Source: an uncultured Bacilli bacterium (GTDB lineage Bacteria > Bacillota_I > Bacilli_A > RFN20 > CAG-288). Taken from it: a stretch of 17,816 nucleotides of DNA. The notes under the pieces are model-generated. The model saw only the letters and a program-made list of their open reading frames with translations, made no database searches and was not told the origin of the DNA. Position 1 is the stretch's first letter. Every line of letters begins with the position of its first letter. The position numbers were made by a program, and so were the translations under genes. Positions 7,306 to 15,156 of the stretch are shown here, piece after piece. The stretch lies in NCBI GenBank assembly GCA_948525355.1, contig CAOSOP010000012.1:1-17816 (forward strand), given 5' to 3'.

Positions 7306-7722
7306 ATGCTTCAACCTAAAAGAGTTAAGTATAGAAGACCACACTCCTTGAGTTATGAAGGCTTATCCAAGGCTGGCAACGAAGTCAGCTTCGGTGAATA
7401 TGGTTTACAGGCTATCGAAGGTAATTACATCGACAATCATCAGATTGAAGCCGCCCGTATTGTATTAGCAAGATATACAAAAAGAAGTGGAAAAATATGG
7501 ATTCGTATCTACCCACACCTCGGTAGAACACATAAGGGACTCGGTCTCCGTATGGGTTCAGGTAAAGGTAGTGTTGATTCCTGGGTTGCTGTCGTTAAGA
7601 AAAACCGTGTCATGTTTGAAATCGGTGGCGTCAGCGAAGAGCTTGCAACAGAAGCTTTGCGTTTAGCCGCATATAAACTTCCTGTTAAGACAAGAGTTAT
7701 AAAGAAAGGTCAAGGTAACTGA
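7306..7722 (+). CDS. rplP: 50S ribosomal protein L16 (uL16)
   Basis: A 138-residue protein that helps place A-site tRNA and is added late in 50S assembly. MLQPKRVKYRRPH, FGEYGLQAIE, QIEAARI and RMGSGKGSVDSWVAVV are characteristic; length is normal. AAGGAGA lies at 7293-7299. The gene ends in TGA (7720-7722), the useful evidence that TGA is a stop and not a tryptophan codon in this organism. Confidence 0.98.
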   Translation: MLQPKRVKYRRPHSLSYEGLSKAGNEVSFGEYGLQAIEGNYIDNHQIEAARIVLARYTKRSGKIWIRIYPHLGRTHKGLGLRMGSGKGSVDSWVAVVKKNRVMFEIGGVSEELATEALRLAAYKLPVKTRVIKKGQGN

Positions 7723-7723
7723 T

Positions 7724-7927
7724 ATGAAAATACAAGAAGTTCGTGAATTGACCACACCAGAACTTAAAGAACAAGTCTATAATTTGAAAGCTGAGTTATT
7801 ATCACTTCGCTTCCAACAAAAATCTGGTGAGTTACAAAATGGTAAAAAGATTACCGAAGTTCGCAAATCTATAGCAAAAATGCTCACAGTTCTCCGTGAA
7901 AGAGAAATTGCTGAGTCTAGAAAGTAA
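7724..7927 (+). CDS. rpmC: 50S ribosomal protein L29 (uL29)
   Basis: A 67-residue, two-helix protein at the tunnel exit beside L23. ELTTPELKEQVYNLKAELL followed by LRFQQKSGEL and a basic C-terminal helix are typical. Only one base separates it from the rplP stop, and its ribosome binding site is weak (AAGGT at 7712-7716), so it probably depends on coupling to rplP. Confidence 0.97.
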   Translation: MKIQEVRELTTPELKEQVYNLKAELLSLRFQQKSGELQNGKKITEVRKSIAKMLTVLREREIAESRK

Positions 7928-7938
7928 TGAGGTGTCAT

Positions 7939-8205
7939 ATGGAACAAGAAAAGAAAACTAGACGCCAACTTCAAGGAGTTGTTGTATCTGATAAGATGAA
8001 TAAGACCATCACTGTTCAAGTTTCTACTTATAAGACACACCCAATCTATAAGAAAAGAGTTGCTTATTTTAAGAAGTATAAAGCTCATGATGAGAATAAT
8101 TCTGCTAAAGTAGGTGATACAGTTCTTATCGAAGAAACAAGACATCTTTCTGCAACTAAGTACTTCCGTTTAATTAAGATTGTCGAAAGAGGAGAGGAGA
8201 ATTAA
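7939..8205 (+). CDS. rpsQ: 30S ribosomal protein S17 (uS17)
   Basis: An 88-residue OB-fold protein that binds 16S rRNA early in assembly. LQGVVVSDKMNKTITV near residues 11-26 and the ETRHLSATKYFRLI end are typical. Start choice: ATG 7939 has GAGGTG just upstream (7929-7934) and gives the usual length. An in-frame ATG at 7927 overlaps the rpmC stop as TAATG and would add four residues; it has a poor ribosome binding site but cannot be excluded. Confidence 0.95.
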   Translation: MEQEKKTRRQLQGVVVSDKMNKTITVQVSTYKTHPIYKKRVAYFKKYKAHDENNSAKVGDTVLIEETRHLSATKYFRLIKIVERGEEN

Positions 8206-8206
8206 T

Positions 8207-8581
8207 ATGGTACAAAATGAAACTAATTTAGTTGTTGCCGATAATTCCGGTGCTCGTTCTGTTCGCGTCTTCCGTTTGCTCGGTGGAAGTAAAAGAAGAA
8301 GTTCAACCGTTGGTGATATCGTGATTTGTGCAGTTAAATCTGCAATTCCTGATTCTAAGGTTAAAAAAGGTGCTGTTGTCAAAGGTGTCATTGTCAGAGT
8401 TAAGAAGGCTTATCAAAGAGCTGATGGCTCAACCATTTCATTCGATGACAATGCTGTTGTTCTTATCAATGAAGATTTATCACCACGTGGTACACGTGTC
8501 TTCGGACCTGTTGCCCGTGAATTACGTGAAAAGGGAGAAGGATTTATGAAGATCATCTCCTTGGCCACAGAAGTTATATAA
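8207..8581 (+). CDS. rplN: 50S ribosomal protein L14 (uL14)
   Basis: A 124-residue beta-barrel protein at the subunit interface, binding L19 and, in other bacteria, the silencing factor RsfS. MVQNETNLVVADNSGAR at the start and the SPRGTRVFGPVARELRE end are diagnostic. ATG 8207 is chosen for homology and the GGAGAGGA at 8191-8198; the frame is open further upstream through the end of rpsQ. It starts one base after the rpsQ stop. Confidence 0.98.
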   Translation: MVQNETNLVVADNSGARSVRVFRLLGGSKRRSSTVGDIVICAVKSAIPDSKVKKGAVVKGVIVRVKKAYQRADGSTISFDDNAVVLINEDLSPRGTRVFGPVARELREKGEGFMKIISLATEVI

Positions 8582-8595
8582 GGAAGGAGATAACT

Positions 8596-8904
8596 ATGAA
8601 AATTAAATCTGGTGATACAGTTATAGTCGTCTCTGGAAAGTATAAAAAGACGACAGGAAAAGTCGTTAAGGCTTTCCCAGAACTCAATAAGGTAGTTATT
8701 GAGGGTGTCAACCTTCGTACCAAACATCAGAAGCCAACACAAGGCAATCCTGAAGGTAAAAAGGTCGAAATATACGCACCAATTCATGTGTCTAATGTTA
8801 TGATTTTAGACCCAAAGAAAAATGTTCCAACCAGAGTTGGATACAAAATCATAAACGGCAAGAAAGTTCGCGTCGCTAAAAAGAGTGATGCGGTTCTTGA
8901 TTAG
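8596..8904 (+). CDS. rplX: 50S ribosomal protein L24 (uL24)
   Basis: A 102-residue KOW-domain protein, one of the two initiators of 50S assembly and later near the tunnel exit. The KOW region is KSGDTVIVVSGKYKKTTGKV at the N-terminus, followed by GVNLRTKHQKPTQGN and the DPKKNVPTRVGYK segment. Length is normal. AAGGAGA lies at 8584-8590. The stop adjoins the ribosome binding site of rplE. Confidence 0.97.
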   Translation: MKIKSGDTVIVVSGKYKKTTGKVVKAFPELNKVVIEGVNLRTKHQKPTQGNPEGKKVEIYAPIHVSNVMILDPKKNVPTRVGYKIINGKKVRVAKKSDAVLD

Positions 8905-8912
8905 GAGGTAGT

Positions 8913-9728
8913 ATGGCAGAAGAAGAAAAGAAGCCAGCAGCAAAGAAACCTGCTGCAAAGAAAACAACCACTACTAAAAAAGCTACTGCAGCTAAGGACA
9001 AACCTGCTTCTACTGAAGAGAAGAAGGTTAAGATAACTGTAACAACTAAGAAATCTACTCCAAAGAAACCAGCAGCGAAGAAACCTGCGGCAAAAGTAGA
9101 AGAAAAGGTTACAGAAGAAAAGAAGCCAGCAGTTAAGAAGGCTAGTGCTAAAAAGGCTGGTAGTGGAAATAAGAAACCTACCTATACTTCAAGAGTTAAA
9201 GAGGACTATCTCAATCGCATTGTTCCTGAATTGATGAAAGAATTCGGTTACAAGAGCGTTATGGAAGCTCCTCGTCTTGAAAAGATTGTCATCAACATGG
9301 GTGTTGGTGAAGCTACTGATGATAGCAAACACCTCGAAGCAGCTATTAATGATTTAACAGCTCTTTCAGGACAACATCCAGTTAAGACTAAGGCAAAGAA
9401 ATCTGTTGCTAACTTCAAGGTTCGTGAAGGTCAAGCTATCGGATGTAAAGTCACCTTGCGTTCACTTAGAATGTATGACTTCTTCGATAAGTTAGTTACC
9501 ATCGCGCTCCCAAGAGTTAGAGATTTCCGCGGACTTAGCAAAAACTCATTTGACGGTCGTGGTAACTATGCCTTAGGTGTTAAAGAACAACTTATCTTCC
9601 CTGAAATTGACTATGACAAGATCGGCGGAAAAGTTCGTGGTATGGATATCATCATCGTAACAACGGCCAAAACTGATAAAGAAGCATTTGCTTTACTACA
9701 GTTGCTTGGAATGCCGTTCAGACGTTAA
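8913..9728 (+). CDS. rplE: 50S ribosomal protein L5 (uL5) with a long Lys/Ala/Pro-rich N-terminal extension
   Basis: The core (about residues 93-271, 179 residues) is ordinary L5, which holds 5S rRNA in the central protuberance: SRVKEDYLNRIVPELM, IVINMGVGEA, KKSVANFKVREGQ and FRGLSKNSFDGRGNY. Before it lie about 92 low-complexity residues with repeated KKPAAKKPAAK units, Thr-rich and Glu-rich stretches, like the tails of histone H1-type proteins. The start is firm: TAGGAGGT at 8902-8909 precedes ATG 8913, and no comparable ribosome binding site is seen at the core. The 20-base stretch at 8921-8940 recurs exactly at 9113-9132. The extension is probably disordered and binds RNA; that is inference. 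Confidence 0.96.
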   Translation: MAEEEKKPAAKKPAAKKTTTTKKATAAKDKPASTEEKKVKITVTTKKSTPKKPAAKKPAAKVEEKVTEEKKPAVKKASAKKAGSGNKKPTYTSRVKEDYLNRIVPELMKEFGYKSVMEAPRLEKIVINMGVGEATDDSKHLEAAINDLTALSGQHPVKTKAKKSVANFKVREGQAIGCKVTLRSLRMYDFFDKLVTIALPRVRDFRGLSKNSFDGRGNYALGVKEQLIFPEIDYDKIGGKVRGMDIIIVTTAKTDKEAFALLQLLGMPFRR

Positions 9729-9743
9729 TAGGAGGAAACCATA

Positions 9744-9929
9744 GTGGCAAAGAAATCATTAAAAGTTAAGTGCGCTCGTGTTCAAAAGTATAAAACTAGA
9801 GAATATAATCGTTGCACTCGCTGTGGTCGTCCCCACGGCGTCACTCGTAAGTTCGGCCTCTGCCGTATCTGCTTACGTGAAATGGCCTATAAAGGCGAAA
9901 TTCCTGGAATGAAAAAGTCCAGTTGGTAA
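9744..9929 (+). CDS. rpsZ: 30S ribosomal protein S14, zinc-binding type (uS14)
   Basis: A 61-residue protein of the 30S head. The zinc ribbon is complete: Cys24-X2-Cys27 and Cys40-X2-Cys43, in NRCTRCGRPHGVTRKFGLCRIC order, so this is the C+ paralog used when zinc is available. An extra Cys10 is not part of the motif. The start is GTG 9744, supported by GGAGG from 9731; it is the only clear non-ATG start in the operon. Also written rpsN type Z. Confidence 0.97.
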   Translation: MAKKSLKVKCARVQKYKTREYNRCTRCGRPHGVTRKFGLCRICLREMAYKGEIPGMKKSSW

Positions 9930-9941
9930 TAAGGAGGCAAT

Positions 9942-10334
9942 ATGTTAACAGATCCAATAGCCGATATGCTCACCCGCATAAGAAATGCTAATGCATTAGG
10001 CAGATTAAAGTGCACAATGCCTTCTTCAAAGGCAAAAGTTGCAATCGCCGACATCTTAAAGAAGGAAAAGTATATTTCTAACTATTCCGTCGAAGGTGAA
10101 GGCAAGAAAGTCTTAACCATTGACTTAAAATATGGTGTCAAAGGCGAAAAGGTTATCAGCAACCTTCAAAGAATCTCTAAACCTGGACTTAGAGTTTATT
10201 GCGAATGCGATAAGCTTCCACGTGTCTTGAATGGTTTGGGAATCGCCATAATCTCTACTTCACATGGTGTTATGACTGATCGTGAAGCGAGATTACAAAG
10301 AGTGGGCGGAGAAGTTCTCGCCTACGTCTGGTAA
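9942..10334 (+). CDS. rpsH: 30S ribosomal protein S8 (uS8)
   Basis: A 130-residue protein that binds the central domain of 16S rRNA; in E. coli it represses the spc operon, but no matching mRNA site was identified here. The start MLTDPIADMLTRIRNAN and the end STSHGVMTDREAR…GGEVLAYVW are typical and length is normal. AAGGAGG at 9931-9937 sets the start. Confidence 0.98.
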   Translation: MLTDPIADMLTRIRNANALGRLKCTMPSSKAKVAIADILKKEKYISNYSVEGEGKKVLTIDLKYGVKGEKVISNLQRISKPGLRVYCECDKLPRVLNGLGIAIISTSHGVMTDREARLQRVGGEVLAYVW

Positions 10335-10344
10335 GGAGAAATAT

Positions 10345-10890
10345 ATGTCAAGAATCGGTAAAAAACCAATCGACATCCCAGCTGGTGTCGAAGTAAAAGT
10401 TGAGGGCAGTACCCTTACAGTCAAAGGACCAAAGGGAACCTTAACTCAGAGTTTCAATGCGTGCTTGAGCTATGAACTTAGCGAGAAAGAACTCATAGTC
10501 AAACGTCCCGATGATAGCAAGGAGCACAAGATGATTCACGGAACAACCCGTGCATTAATTCACAATATGGTTGTCGGTGTTTCTGAAGGCTTCAAGAGAG
10601 TTCTCGAGATTCAAGGTATTGGTTATAAGGCTCAAATGAGAGGAAATAACCTAGTATTAAATGTCGGACATTCTCACGAGGATGTCGTCGTACCACCTGA
10701 AGGCATTGCACTTGCTACTCCAAATGCAAATACCATTGAAGTAACAGGTATTGATGCTCAAAAGGTTGGACAAGTATCAGCTTTGATTAGATCTTATCGT
10801 CGTCCTGAACCTTATCATGGTAAGGGAATTCGTTATCAAGGCGAGCAAGTACTTCTTAGAGCTGCTAAGTCAAGTAAGAAGGATAAGTAA
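10345..10890 (+). CDS. rplF: 50S ribosomal protein L6 (uL6)
   Basis: A 181-residue protein near the sarcin-ricin loop and the GTPase-factor site. MSRIGKKPIDIP, VEVKGP-like repeats in the two related domains, GVSEGFKRVLEIQGIGYKA, and RRPEPYHGKGIRY near the end identify it. ATG 10345 is chosen by homology and AAGGAGA at 10333-10339; the frame is open upstream into rpsH. Length is normal. Confidence 0.98.
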   Translation: MSRIGKKPIDIPAGVEVKVEGSTLTVKGPKGTLTQSFNACLSYELSEKELIVKRPDDSKEHKMIHGTTRALIHNMVVGVSEGFKRVLEIQGIGYKAQMRGNNLVLNVGHSHEDVVVPPEGIALATPNANTIEVTGIDAQKVGQVSALIRSYRRPEPYHGKGIRYQGEQVLLRAAKSSKKDK

Positions 10891-10904
10891 GGAGGTAAAA
10901 CAGT

Positions 10905-11261
10905 ATGGTTAAGACAATTGATAAGAACACTGTTCGTCAGAAAAGACATCTACGTAACCGTAAGTCAGTTTTAGGTACTGCATTACGTCCACGCGTTTCT
11001 GTTTATCGTTCTAATACACATATCTATGCACAATTAGTCGATGATCAAAAAGGTGTTACTTTAACTTCATCTTCTTCCGTTGTTTTGAAATTAGACAATG
11101 GTGGAAACATTGAAGGTGCTAAATTAGTCGGTGCTGATTTAGCTAAGAAAACTTTGAAATTAGGTATCAAAGAAGTCGTCTTTGATCGTTCAGGTTATTT
11201 ATATCACGGTCGTGTTAAAGCATTAGCAGAAGCCGCACGTGAAGAAGGACTCAAGATTTAG
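10905..11261 (+). CDS. rplR: 50S ribosomal protein L18 (uL18)
   Basis: A 118-residue protein that binds 5S rRNA with L5. An arginine- and lysine-rich N-terminus, then LRPRVSVYRSNTHIYAQLVDD, and the C-terminal FDRSGYLYHGRVKALAEAARE block are diagnostic. GGAGGT is at 10891-10896. The TAG stop forms the start of the ribosome binding site for rpsE. Confidence 0.98.
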   Translation: MVKTIDKNTVRQKRHLRNRKSVLGTALRPRVSVYRSNTHIYAQLVDDQKGVTLTSSSSVVLKLDNGGNIEGAKLVGADLAKKTLKLGIKEVVFDRSGYLYHGRVKALAEAAREEGLKI

Positions 11262-11271
11262 GAGAATGAAT

Positions 11272-11883
11272 ATGGAAAAAGAAGAAACAAAAGTTGAAAC
11301 TGTCGCTTCTGAAGTTAAGGAAGCAAAGCCTGCCGCTTCTAATCGCGAAGGGTCCAAAAAGGGTGGCGAACGCCGCTCCGCAGGAAAGAATATGGCTCAA
11401 CGTCGTCCTGTTGAAAAACTCTATGAAGAGCGTATCATCAAGATCAGACGTGTTTGTAAAACCACAAAGGGTGGACGTCATATGCGTTTTTCTGCCTTAG
11501 TTGCTATTGGTGATGGAAAGGGTAAATACGGTTTTGGAACTGGTAAGTCCGCTGAAGTCCCAGAAGCAATTAAAAAAGCCTTAGATAGTGCTAAGACAAA
11601 TTTACTTAGATTACCACTTGTTAAGAATGACTCCATTCCACATTCAGTTGTTGGAAAATTCGGAGCAACATCAGTCTTCTTAAAGCCAGCTCCTGCTGGT
11701 ACTGGTGTTATCGCTGGTGGTCCTGTTAGAGCAATCTTAGAGTTAGCTGGTGTTAAAAACATCTATTCTAAAGTCTATGGTTCTAGAAATCCAGTCAATA
11801 TTATCAAGGCTACAGTCAATGGCTTATCTTTATTAAAGTCATATACTGCACTTAATAAATTAAAGAATAGTAAGGAGGGTTAA
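11272..11883 (+). CDS. rpsE: 30S ribosomal protein S5 (uS5) with N-terminal extension
   Basis: A 203-residue protein at the mRNA entry, involved in decoding accuracy. The core starts near residue 47 (EKLYEERIIKIRRV) and contains the double-stranded RNA-binding region KGGRHMRFSALVAIGD and the EGTGVIAGGPVRA-like PAGTGVIAGGPVRAILE. About 45 extra N-terminal residues are rich in Glu, Lys, Ala and Gly. ATG 11272 is chosen because TAGGAG (11259-11264) is seven bases before it; ATG 11266 is too close. The next gene is rplO directly; rpmD, usually found between them, is absent. Confidence 0.97.
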   Translation: MEKEETKVETVASEVKEAKPAASNREGSKKGGERRSAGKNMAQRRPVEKLYEERIIKIRRVCKTTKGGRHMRFSALVAIGDGKGKYGFGTGKSAEVPEAIKKALDSAKTNLLRLPLVKNDSIPHSVVGKFGATSVFLKPAPAGTGVIAGGPVRAILELAGVKNIYSKVYGSRNPVNIIKATVNGLSLLKSYTALNKLKNSKEG

Positions 11884-11884
11884 T

Positions 11885-12376
11885 ATGGAACTTTCTAATC
11901 TTAAAGTTGTTCCTGGAAGTACACACTCAGGAAAAAGAGTCGGTCGTGGATTAGGCTCTGGCATGGGTAAAACTTCAACTCGTGGACAAAAAGGTGCTGG
12001 TGCACGTAGTGGTGGCGCTATCAATCCAGGATTTGAAGGTGGACAGACTCCTCTTTATAGACGTATTCCTAAAAGAGGTTTTAAAAACATCAATCGTAAA
12101 GAATACGCAATTCTCAATGTTGGAGATTTAGTAAGAATCGTTCCACTCATCAATGCTTTATTAGAAGATGAAGAAGAAGCAGTTATTTCTGCCGAACTTC
12201 TCGCCTATGTTGGCATTTTAAAGAAGCTTAATGATGGATTAAAGATTCTTGCCGAAGGCGAAGTTCCTGCCGAATTAAAGGGCAAGAAATATGTCATTCA
12301 GTGTTCGAAGATTTCTGGTGCCGCACGCACTAAGATTGAGAATGCTGGTGGAAAAGTCGACGTTTTGGAGGCTTAA
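11885..12376 (+). CDS. rplO: 50S ribosomal protein L15 (uL15)
   Basis: A 163-residue late-assembly protein of the 50S. The extended glycine- and arginine-rich N-terminus GKRVGRGLGSGMGKTSTRGQ and NPGFEGGQTPLYRRIPKRGF are diagnostic. It is somewhat longer than the usual ~146 residues, with the extra length in the C-terminal globular part around LLEDEEEAVISAE. AGGAGGG at 11873-11879 lies within the end of rpsE, one base separating the two genes. Confidence 0.97.
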   Translation: MELSNLKVVPGSTHSGKRVGRGLGSGMGKTSTRGQKGAGARSGGAINPGFEGGQTPLYRRIPKRGFKNINRKEYAILNVGDLVRIVPLINALLEDEEEAVISAELLAYVGILKKLNDGLKILAEGEVPAELKGKKYVIQCSKISGAARTKIENAGGKVDVLEA

Positions 12377-12378
12377 AT

Positions 12379-13710
12379 ATGAAGAAGGTCGCTGCTATCT
12401 TAAAAAATAAAGATATAATGAATCGTATATTATTTACGATTGCTATCTTTCTCATATTTAGAATTGGTTCAGCGATTACTATTCCTGGTGTAACAATTTC
12501 TGAAGATGCATTTGATACAGGTGACATCTTCGGAATGTTAAACCTCATGGGTGGAGGAGCTTTACAGAGCTTCTCTTTGTTTGCATTAGGAGTTTCCCCT
12601 TATATCACTGCTCAAATTATCGTTCAACTTCTTCAGATGGATGTTTTACCAGTCTTAGTTGAATTAGGTAAGCAGGGTGAGAGTGGAAGAAAGAAAATCG
12701 ACATGGCAACACGTTACTTGACATTGTTCCTCGGAGCTATTCAAGCATACGGCATAACGATTACAATGCAAAACTCCCAGGGACTTGTACTTAATGATAC
12801 TTCGTGGTTTGGTTATATTAAAATCATCGTCTTCTTAGTAGCAGGTTCAATGCTCCTAATGTGGATGGGTGACCAAATAACTAACAAAGGTATCGGTAAT
12901 GGTATATCAATGATCATCTTCGCAGGTATTGTATCTGCACTTCCAAACCAGATTATTGGTGCATTCCAACAGTATTTAGGTCAAAAGATATTGACCAAGG
13001 ATTCAGCATTGATACTTGAAGGCGTTTTATCACTTGCGCTCTACCTCTTAGCCTTCTTCTTGATTGTCGTGTTTGTTACATTCACTGAAAAATCAGTAAG
13101 AAAGCTTCCAGTAAGCCATTCTTCTTCAAGCACATCAAATGCTGCAGAAAACGCTAAGTCATCATTTTTACCGATAAAGATGAATTCATCTGGTGTTATC
13201 CCAGTTATCTTCGCTTCATCACTCATGATGGCTCCAGCTATTTTAACTTCATTCATCGCTGGACAAGACATTCCAAACTGGGCACAGACAATGATAAATG
13301 TCTTCAACTCTCAGGTTCTTGTCGATACTGGTGGTGTAATGATGCCGTGGGGCTTGATTATCTACCTCGTCTTGATATTCGCCTTCACGTTCTTCTATTC
13401 TAATTTACAGATTAATCCTGAAAAATTAGCAAAGGATTTCCGTGAAAACGGAACATATATCACTGGATTACGTCCAGGAACAGAGACTGAAAAGTATATT
13501 CGTAAAGTCTTAAATCGTGTAACTCTTCTTGGCGCATGCTCACTTGCATTGATTGCTTGTCTTCCAATTTCGTTATCACTTGCTGGCATCGTTCCTGCAA
13601 GCTTAGCCCTTGGTGGTACAGGACTTATCATTGTCGTTGGTGTTGCACTCGAAGTATTCAATCAAATTGAAGGACTTCTCGCTGGAAAAGATTATGCAAA
13701 GGTAATATAA
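12379..13710 (+). CDS. secY: Protein translocase channel subunit SecY
   Basis: A 443-residue membrane protein that forms the protein-conducting channel with SecE and SecG and works with SecA or ribosomes. A first membrane segment FTIAIFLIFRIGSAITIPG is followed by a plug-region and about ten hydrophobic segments; SPYITAQIIVQLLQ, MWMGDQITNKGIGNGIS and SSGVIPVIFASSLM are conserved. The cytoplasmic loop between segments 6 and 7 (near residues 245-272) is unusually Ser/Asn/Ala-rich where relatives carry basic residues. Starts two bases after rplO, with GGAGGC at 12367-12372. Confidence 0.97.
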   Translation: MKKVAAILKNKDIMNRILFTIAIFLIFRIGSAITIPGVTISEDAFDTGDIFGMLNLMGGGALQSFSLFALGVSPYITAQIIVQLLQMDVLPVLVELGKQGESGRKKIDMATRYLTLFLGAIQAYGITITMQNSQGLVLNDTSWFGYIKIIVFLVAGSMLLMWMGDQITNKGIGNGISMIIFAGIVSALPNQIIGAFQQYLGQKILTKDSALILEGVLSLALYLLAFFLIVVFVTFTEKSVRKLPVSHSSSSTSNAAENAKSSFLPIKMNSSGVIPVIFASSLMMAPAILTSFIAGQDIPNWAQTMINVFNSQVLVDTGGVMMPWGLIIYLVLIFAFTFFYSNLQINPEKLAKDFRENGTYITGLRPGTETEKYIRKVLNRVTLLGACSLALIACLPISLSLAGIVPASLALGGTGLIIVVGVALEVFNQIEGLLAGKDYAKVI

Positions 13711-13720
13711 GGAGGAATAT

Positions 13721-14374
13721 ATGTTAAATATTATCATCATGGGTCCACCTGGTGCAGGTAAAGGAACTCAATCAGAACTAATAATCAAAAACTATGGTAT
13801 TCCTCATATATCTACCGGTGATATGTTCAGAGAGGCTGCTATAAACAAGACAACTCTTGGACTTGAAGCAAAAGCATTTATGGATCGAGGAGAACTTGTT
13901 CCTGATGAAGTCACTATTGGAATCGTCAGAGAAAGACTTTCAAAAGACGATTGTGCTAAAGGCTTCCTTCTTGATGGATTTCCACGCACATTGGTTCAAG
14001 CAGAAGCATTAAAAACACTTCTTAATGAAATCAATCGTCCAATAACTTCGGTAATAAATCTTGCAGTAAATGAGAAACTTCTCATCGACCGCATTTCTTC
14101 AAGAAGAGTATGTCCAAAGTGTGGAGCTTCTTATAATCTTCTAACTAAAACTAGTAAGAAAGAAGGAATCTGCGATAACTGTCAAGGAGAACTCATCTTA
14201 CGTGATGATGATCGTCCGGAAAGTTTCAAGGTTCGTTTAGAAGCTTATAAAGCTAAAACTCTTCCACTAGTTGAATACTACAAAAAAGAAGGCTTGCTCA
14301 GTGAAGTAGATGGTCTTGCTTCAATCGAAGAAGTCTTTAAATCTATTCAAGAAATATTGAGCAAGGGTAAATAA
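13721..14374 (+). CDS. adk: Adenylate kinase, zinc-lid type
   Basis: A 217-residue cytosolic enzyme converting ATP + AMP to 2 ADP. The P-loop GPPGAGKGT is at 8-16, the AMP-binding STGDMFR at 31-37, DGFPR at 85-89, and RDDDRPE follows the lid. The lid has four cysteines, 131, 134, 151 and 154, as in the zinc-binding adenylate kinases of Gram-positive bacteria. GGAGG from 13711 sets the start. The stop overlaps the map ATG (TAATG), implying coupling. secY-adk-map is the normal Firmicutes order. Confidence 0.98.
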   Translation: MLNIIIMGPPGAGKGTQSELIIKNYGIPHISTGDMFREAAINKTTLGLEAKAFMDRGELVPDEVTIGIVRERLSKDDCAKGFLLDGFPRTLVQAEALKTLLNEINRPITSVINLAVNEKLLIDRISSRRVCPKCGASYNLLTKTSKKEGICDNCQGELILRDDDRPESFKVRLEAYKAKTLPLVEYYKKEGLLSEVDGLASIEEVFKSIQEILSKGK

Positions 14375-15156
14375 TGATTATTCTAAAGACCAAGAAAGAA
14401 TTAGAACTAATCAAAGAAGCTGGTAAAAGACTTGGTTTGATGTTTGACTTCATTAAGGATTACATCAAGCCAGGAATTTCTACCAAGGAGCTTGATAAAC
14501 TTTGTGAAAAGTTTATTAGAGATTCTGGGTGCATTCCTTCATGTCTGAATTATGAAGGCTATCCTGCATCGATATGCGCATCGGTAAACGATGTTATAGT
14601 TCATGGTATACCTTCACCCAAGACAATTCTAAAAGAAGGTGATATAATATCAGTTGACGTTTGTAATCTATTAAATGGTTATCAAAGCGATGCTTGCCGA
14701 ACATTTGCTGTTGGAAAGATAAGCGAAAAGGACCAGATGCTTATTGACGTCACTGAAAAATGTTTCTACGCGGGTCTAGCTAAGGCTATTCCTGGTAATC
14801 ACATCGGTGATATTTCTAGTGCTATCGAAGAAGTAGCTCATCGATATGGTTATTCCGTGACTGAATACTATGGTGGGCATGGTATTGGTCGCGAAATGCA
14901 CGAAGATCCTATAATTTTAAATTATGGTCGTGCAGGTACTGGTCCGCTTATACGTGAAGGAATGGCTCTATGTATTGAACCAATGCTATTAGCAGGTAAA
15001 AAACATACGAGGCGTTTGAAAGACGGATGGGGAGAGGTCTCCATTGATGGGCGGAATACTGCTCACTACGAGAACACTGTTATAATTACTGCCGAAGGAG
15101 CAGAGATTGTCACTATTGACGACGGTGTTACAAGACACTTAATGGGAGGAAAATAA
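14374..15156 (+). CDS. map: Type I methionine aminopeptidase
   Basis: A 260-residue cytosolic dinuclear metallopeptidase that removes the initiator methionine from new proteins. All five metal ligands are visible: Asp95, Asp106, His169, Glu202 and Glu233, with the conserved His77 in VHGIPS and GGHGIGREMHEDP around His169. Length is normal for the short bacterial type without an N-terminal zinc domain. The ribosome binding site is poor (AAGGGT, 14363-14368), so it probably relies on coupling to adk. It overlaps infA by TAATG. Confidence 0.97.
   Translation: MIILKTKKELELIKEAGKRLGLMFDFIKDYIKPGISTKELDKLCEKFIRDSGCIPSCLNYEGYPASICASVNDVIVHGIPSPKTILKEGDIISVDVCNLLNGYQSDACRTFAVGKISEKDQMLIDVTEKCFYAGLAKAIPGNHIGDISSAIEEVAHRYGYSVTEYYGGHGIGREMHEDPIILNYGRAGTGPLIREGMALCIEPMLLAGKKHTRRLKDGWGEVSIDGRNTAHYENTVIITAEGAEIVTIDDGVTRHLMGGK

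Noticed and set aside
8328..8549. Alternate plus-strand frame within rplN
   Set aside because: The L14 frame is unambiguous; this one has no ribosome binding site or homology.
11294..11500. Alternate plus-strand frame within rpsE
   Set aside because: It overlaps the S5 core in another frame and resembles no known protein.
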